From NCBI GenBank assembly GCA_002292895.1, contig DBCE01000256.1:4009-10315 (forward strand): a stretch of DNA of 6,307 nt, written 5' to 3'. A model generated the notes under the pieces. The model made no database searches, had not been told where the DNA came from, and worked only from the letters and a program-made list of their open reading frames with translations. How positions within the stretch are numbered: position 1 is the stretch's first letter; each line of letters starts with the position of its first letter. Of this stretch, positions 5,640 to 6,307 are shown piece after piece. This stretch comes from Phycisphaerales bacterium UBA966 (GTDB lineage: Bacteria > Planctomycetota > Phycisphaerae > Phycisphaerales > SM1A02). The translations under genes were made by a program, and so were the position numbers.

Positions 5640-6307
5640 GGGGTGCTCGGAGCCGGCTGCGGCGGGGTAGGCGGAAGCGATGGTGGCGCTGTGGCACCAG
5701 CACCTGCGGCGGGAAGCTGCGCGCGCACGCCCGCAAATTCCACTTCAATAGATCGAAGCACTAACTTTGGCGGCAACGTTGCCGGAACCGTTGCAAATGT
5801 GGCGTTACCGAACACCGTGCCGCGCTCACAACTGGCATTGAACGCCGTGGAGATGGTGGGATCAGTCAATCCTTCCACACTGCGGCGAGTCACGGTCACT
5901 TGTCGCACCGCACCAGCCTGCGCCGCGATCTGCCGCGCAAACTCTGCGCGTTCGTTCTCTGAGGGTGGGCTGCTTCGCTCGTCCCACTCCGCCGCTACGG
6001 CTGGCAATGTGGTCATGCTGGCTTCAATGGAAACCACTGCTTGCGCTTCCATTGACTCTTGCACTTCCGTTTGCAATTCGCCGAGCAGCCAGCCTTCGGT
6101 GAACAGTATTCCGGTGGCGATCACCATGGCTGCAATCGCCAGCCCGTTTCCGGTCCGTGCTACACCCGGCCGCCGAATGCGCCGCAGCGCAATGGCCGCC
6201 AACACAATTGCCCCAAGAGCGGTGAGTGGGCACCAACCCAGTACCAGCGCCACCAGGAAAGCGGCCAGTGCCATTGGTTCCAGGCGCGGGCGATCAGGAG
6301 CATTGGG
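5636..6307 (-). CDS. DUF4190-like two-helix membrane protein, 5' partial
   Basis: No function is known to me for this protein. The first ATG in view is at 6274, but the frame stays open to the window edge (PNAPDRPRLEP precedes that Met), and the paralogous neighbour has a hydrophilic leader at the same place, so the true start probably lies outside the window. Counting from Met 6274, two hydrophobic segments lie at about residues 2-30 and 43-66. They are joined by a short basic loop (RRIRRPGVARTGNG), and the second begins with a GNGLAIAAM stretch typical of DUF4190-type small membrane proteins. A soluble region of about 120 residues follows, probably outside the membrane, and the protein ends in a proline-rich tail (residues 197-212). 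The stop overlaps the next start as ATGA (5636-5639), which suggests coupled translation. Two-helix topology is seen; the DUF4190 assignment is from memory of the family; function is unknown. Confidence 0.8.
   Translation of the reverse strand, partial: PNAPDRPRLEPMALAAFLVALVLGWCPLTALGAIVLAAIALRRIRRPGVARTGNGLAIAAMVIATGILFTEGWLLGELQTEVQESMEAQAVVSIEASMTTLPAVAAEWDERSSPPSENERAEFARQIAAQAGAVRQVTVTRRSVEGLTDPTISTAFNASCERGTVFGNATFATVPATLPPKLVLRSIEVEFAGVRAQLPAAGAGATAPPSLPPTPPQPAPSTP

Noticed and set aside
1..6307. CRISPR array, tRNA, insertion sequence or prophage signs
   Set aside because: I found no spaced direct repeats, no tRNA-like cloverleaf, and no transposase or phage-type protein in any supported frame.

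Overview
The window looks like a GC-rich bacterial chromosome segment. Every gene I can support lies on the minus strand, so transcription runs from high to low coordinates. The set (peptidoglycan ligase MurD, MEP-pathway IspF, an MlaF-type lipid-transport ATPase, a lipoprotein and two DUF4190-like membrane proteins) indicates a diderm bacterium that makes peptidoglycan and isoprenoids by the MEP route. Good Shine-Dalgarno sequences are almost absent, the MurD is divergent, and a protein resembling archaeal adenylate kinases is present. Together these make me think of Planctomycetota (Phycisphaerae-like), but that is a guess from style, not a demonstrated placement.

Layout in transcription order: (1) 6307-5636, a DUF4190-like two-helix membrane protein whose start lies outside the window; (2) 5639-4908, a second protein of the same design, overlapping the first by an ATGA; (3) 4954-4031, an MlaF-like ABC ATPase overlapping gene 2 by 47 bp; (4) 3967-2576, MurD, after a 63-bp gap holding a GC-rich hairpin; (5) 2562-2014, an unrecognised cysteine-containing lipoprotein; (6) 2010-1504, IspF, 3 nt after the lipoprotein stop; (7) 1444-311, a two-domain protein joining an archaeal-adenylate-kinase-like NTPase region to a nucleoside-2-deoxyribosyltransferase-like domain. 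About 250 bp of GC-rich non-coding sequence with perfect inverted repeats follows, and a possible further minus-strand gene begins at 57 and runs off the window.

Genes 1-6 are packed with overlaps or short gaps and probably form one transcription unit; gene 7 may belong to it after a 59-bp gap. The shared theme of genes 1-6 is the cell envelope: lipid transport, peptidoglycan precursor synthesis, a lipid-anchored protein, and isoprenoid precursors (which also feed undecaprenyl phosphate). Gene 7 is the least ordinary item: the fusion of the two nucleotide-binding domains and its altered P-loop are the main reasons to look again at this window. I found no RNA gene, CRISPR array, insertion sequence or phage gene.
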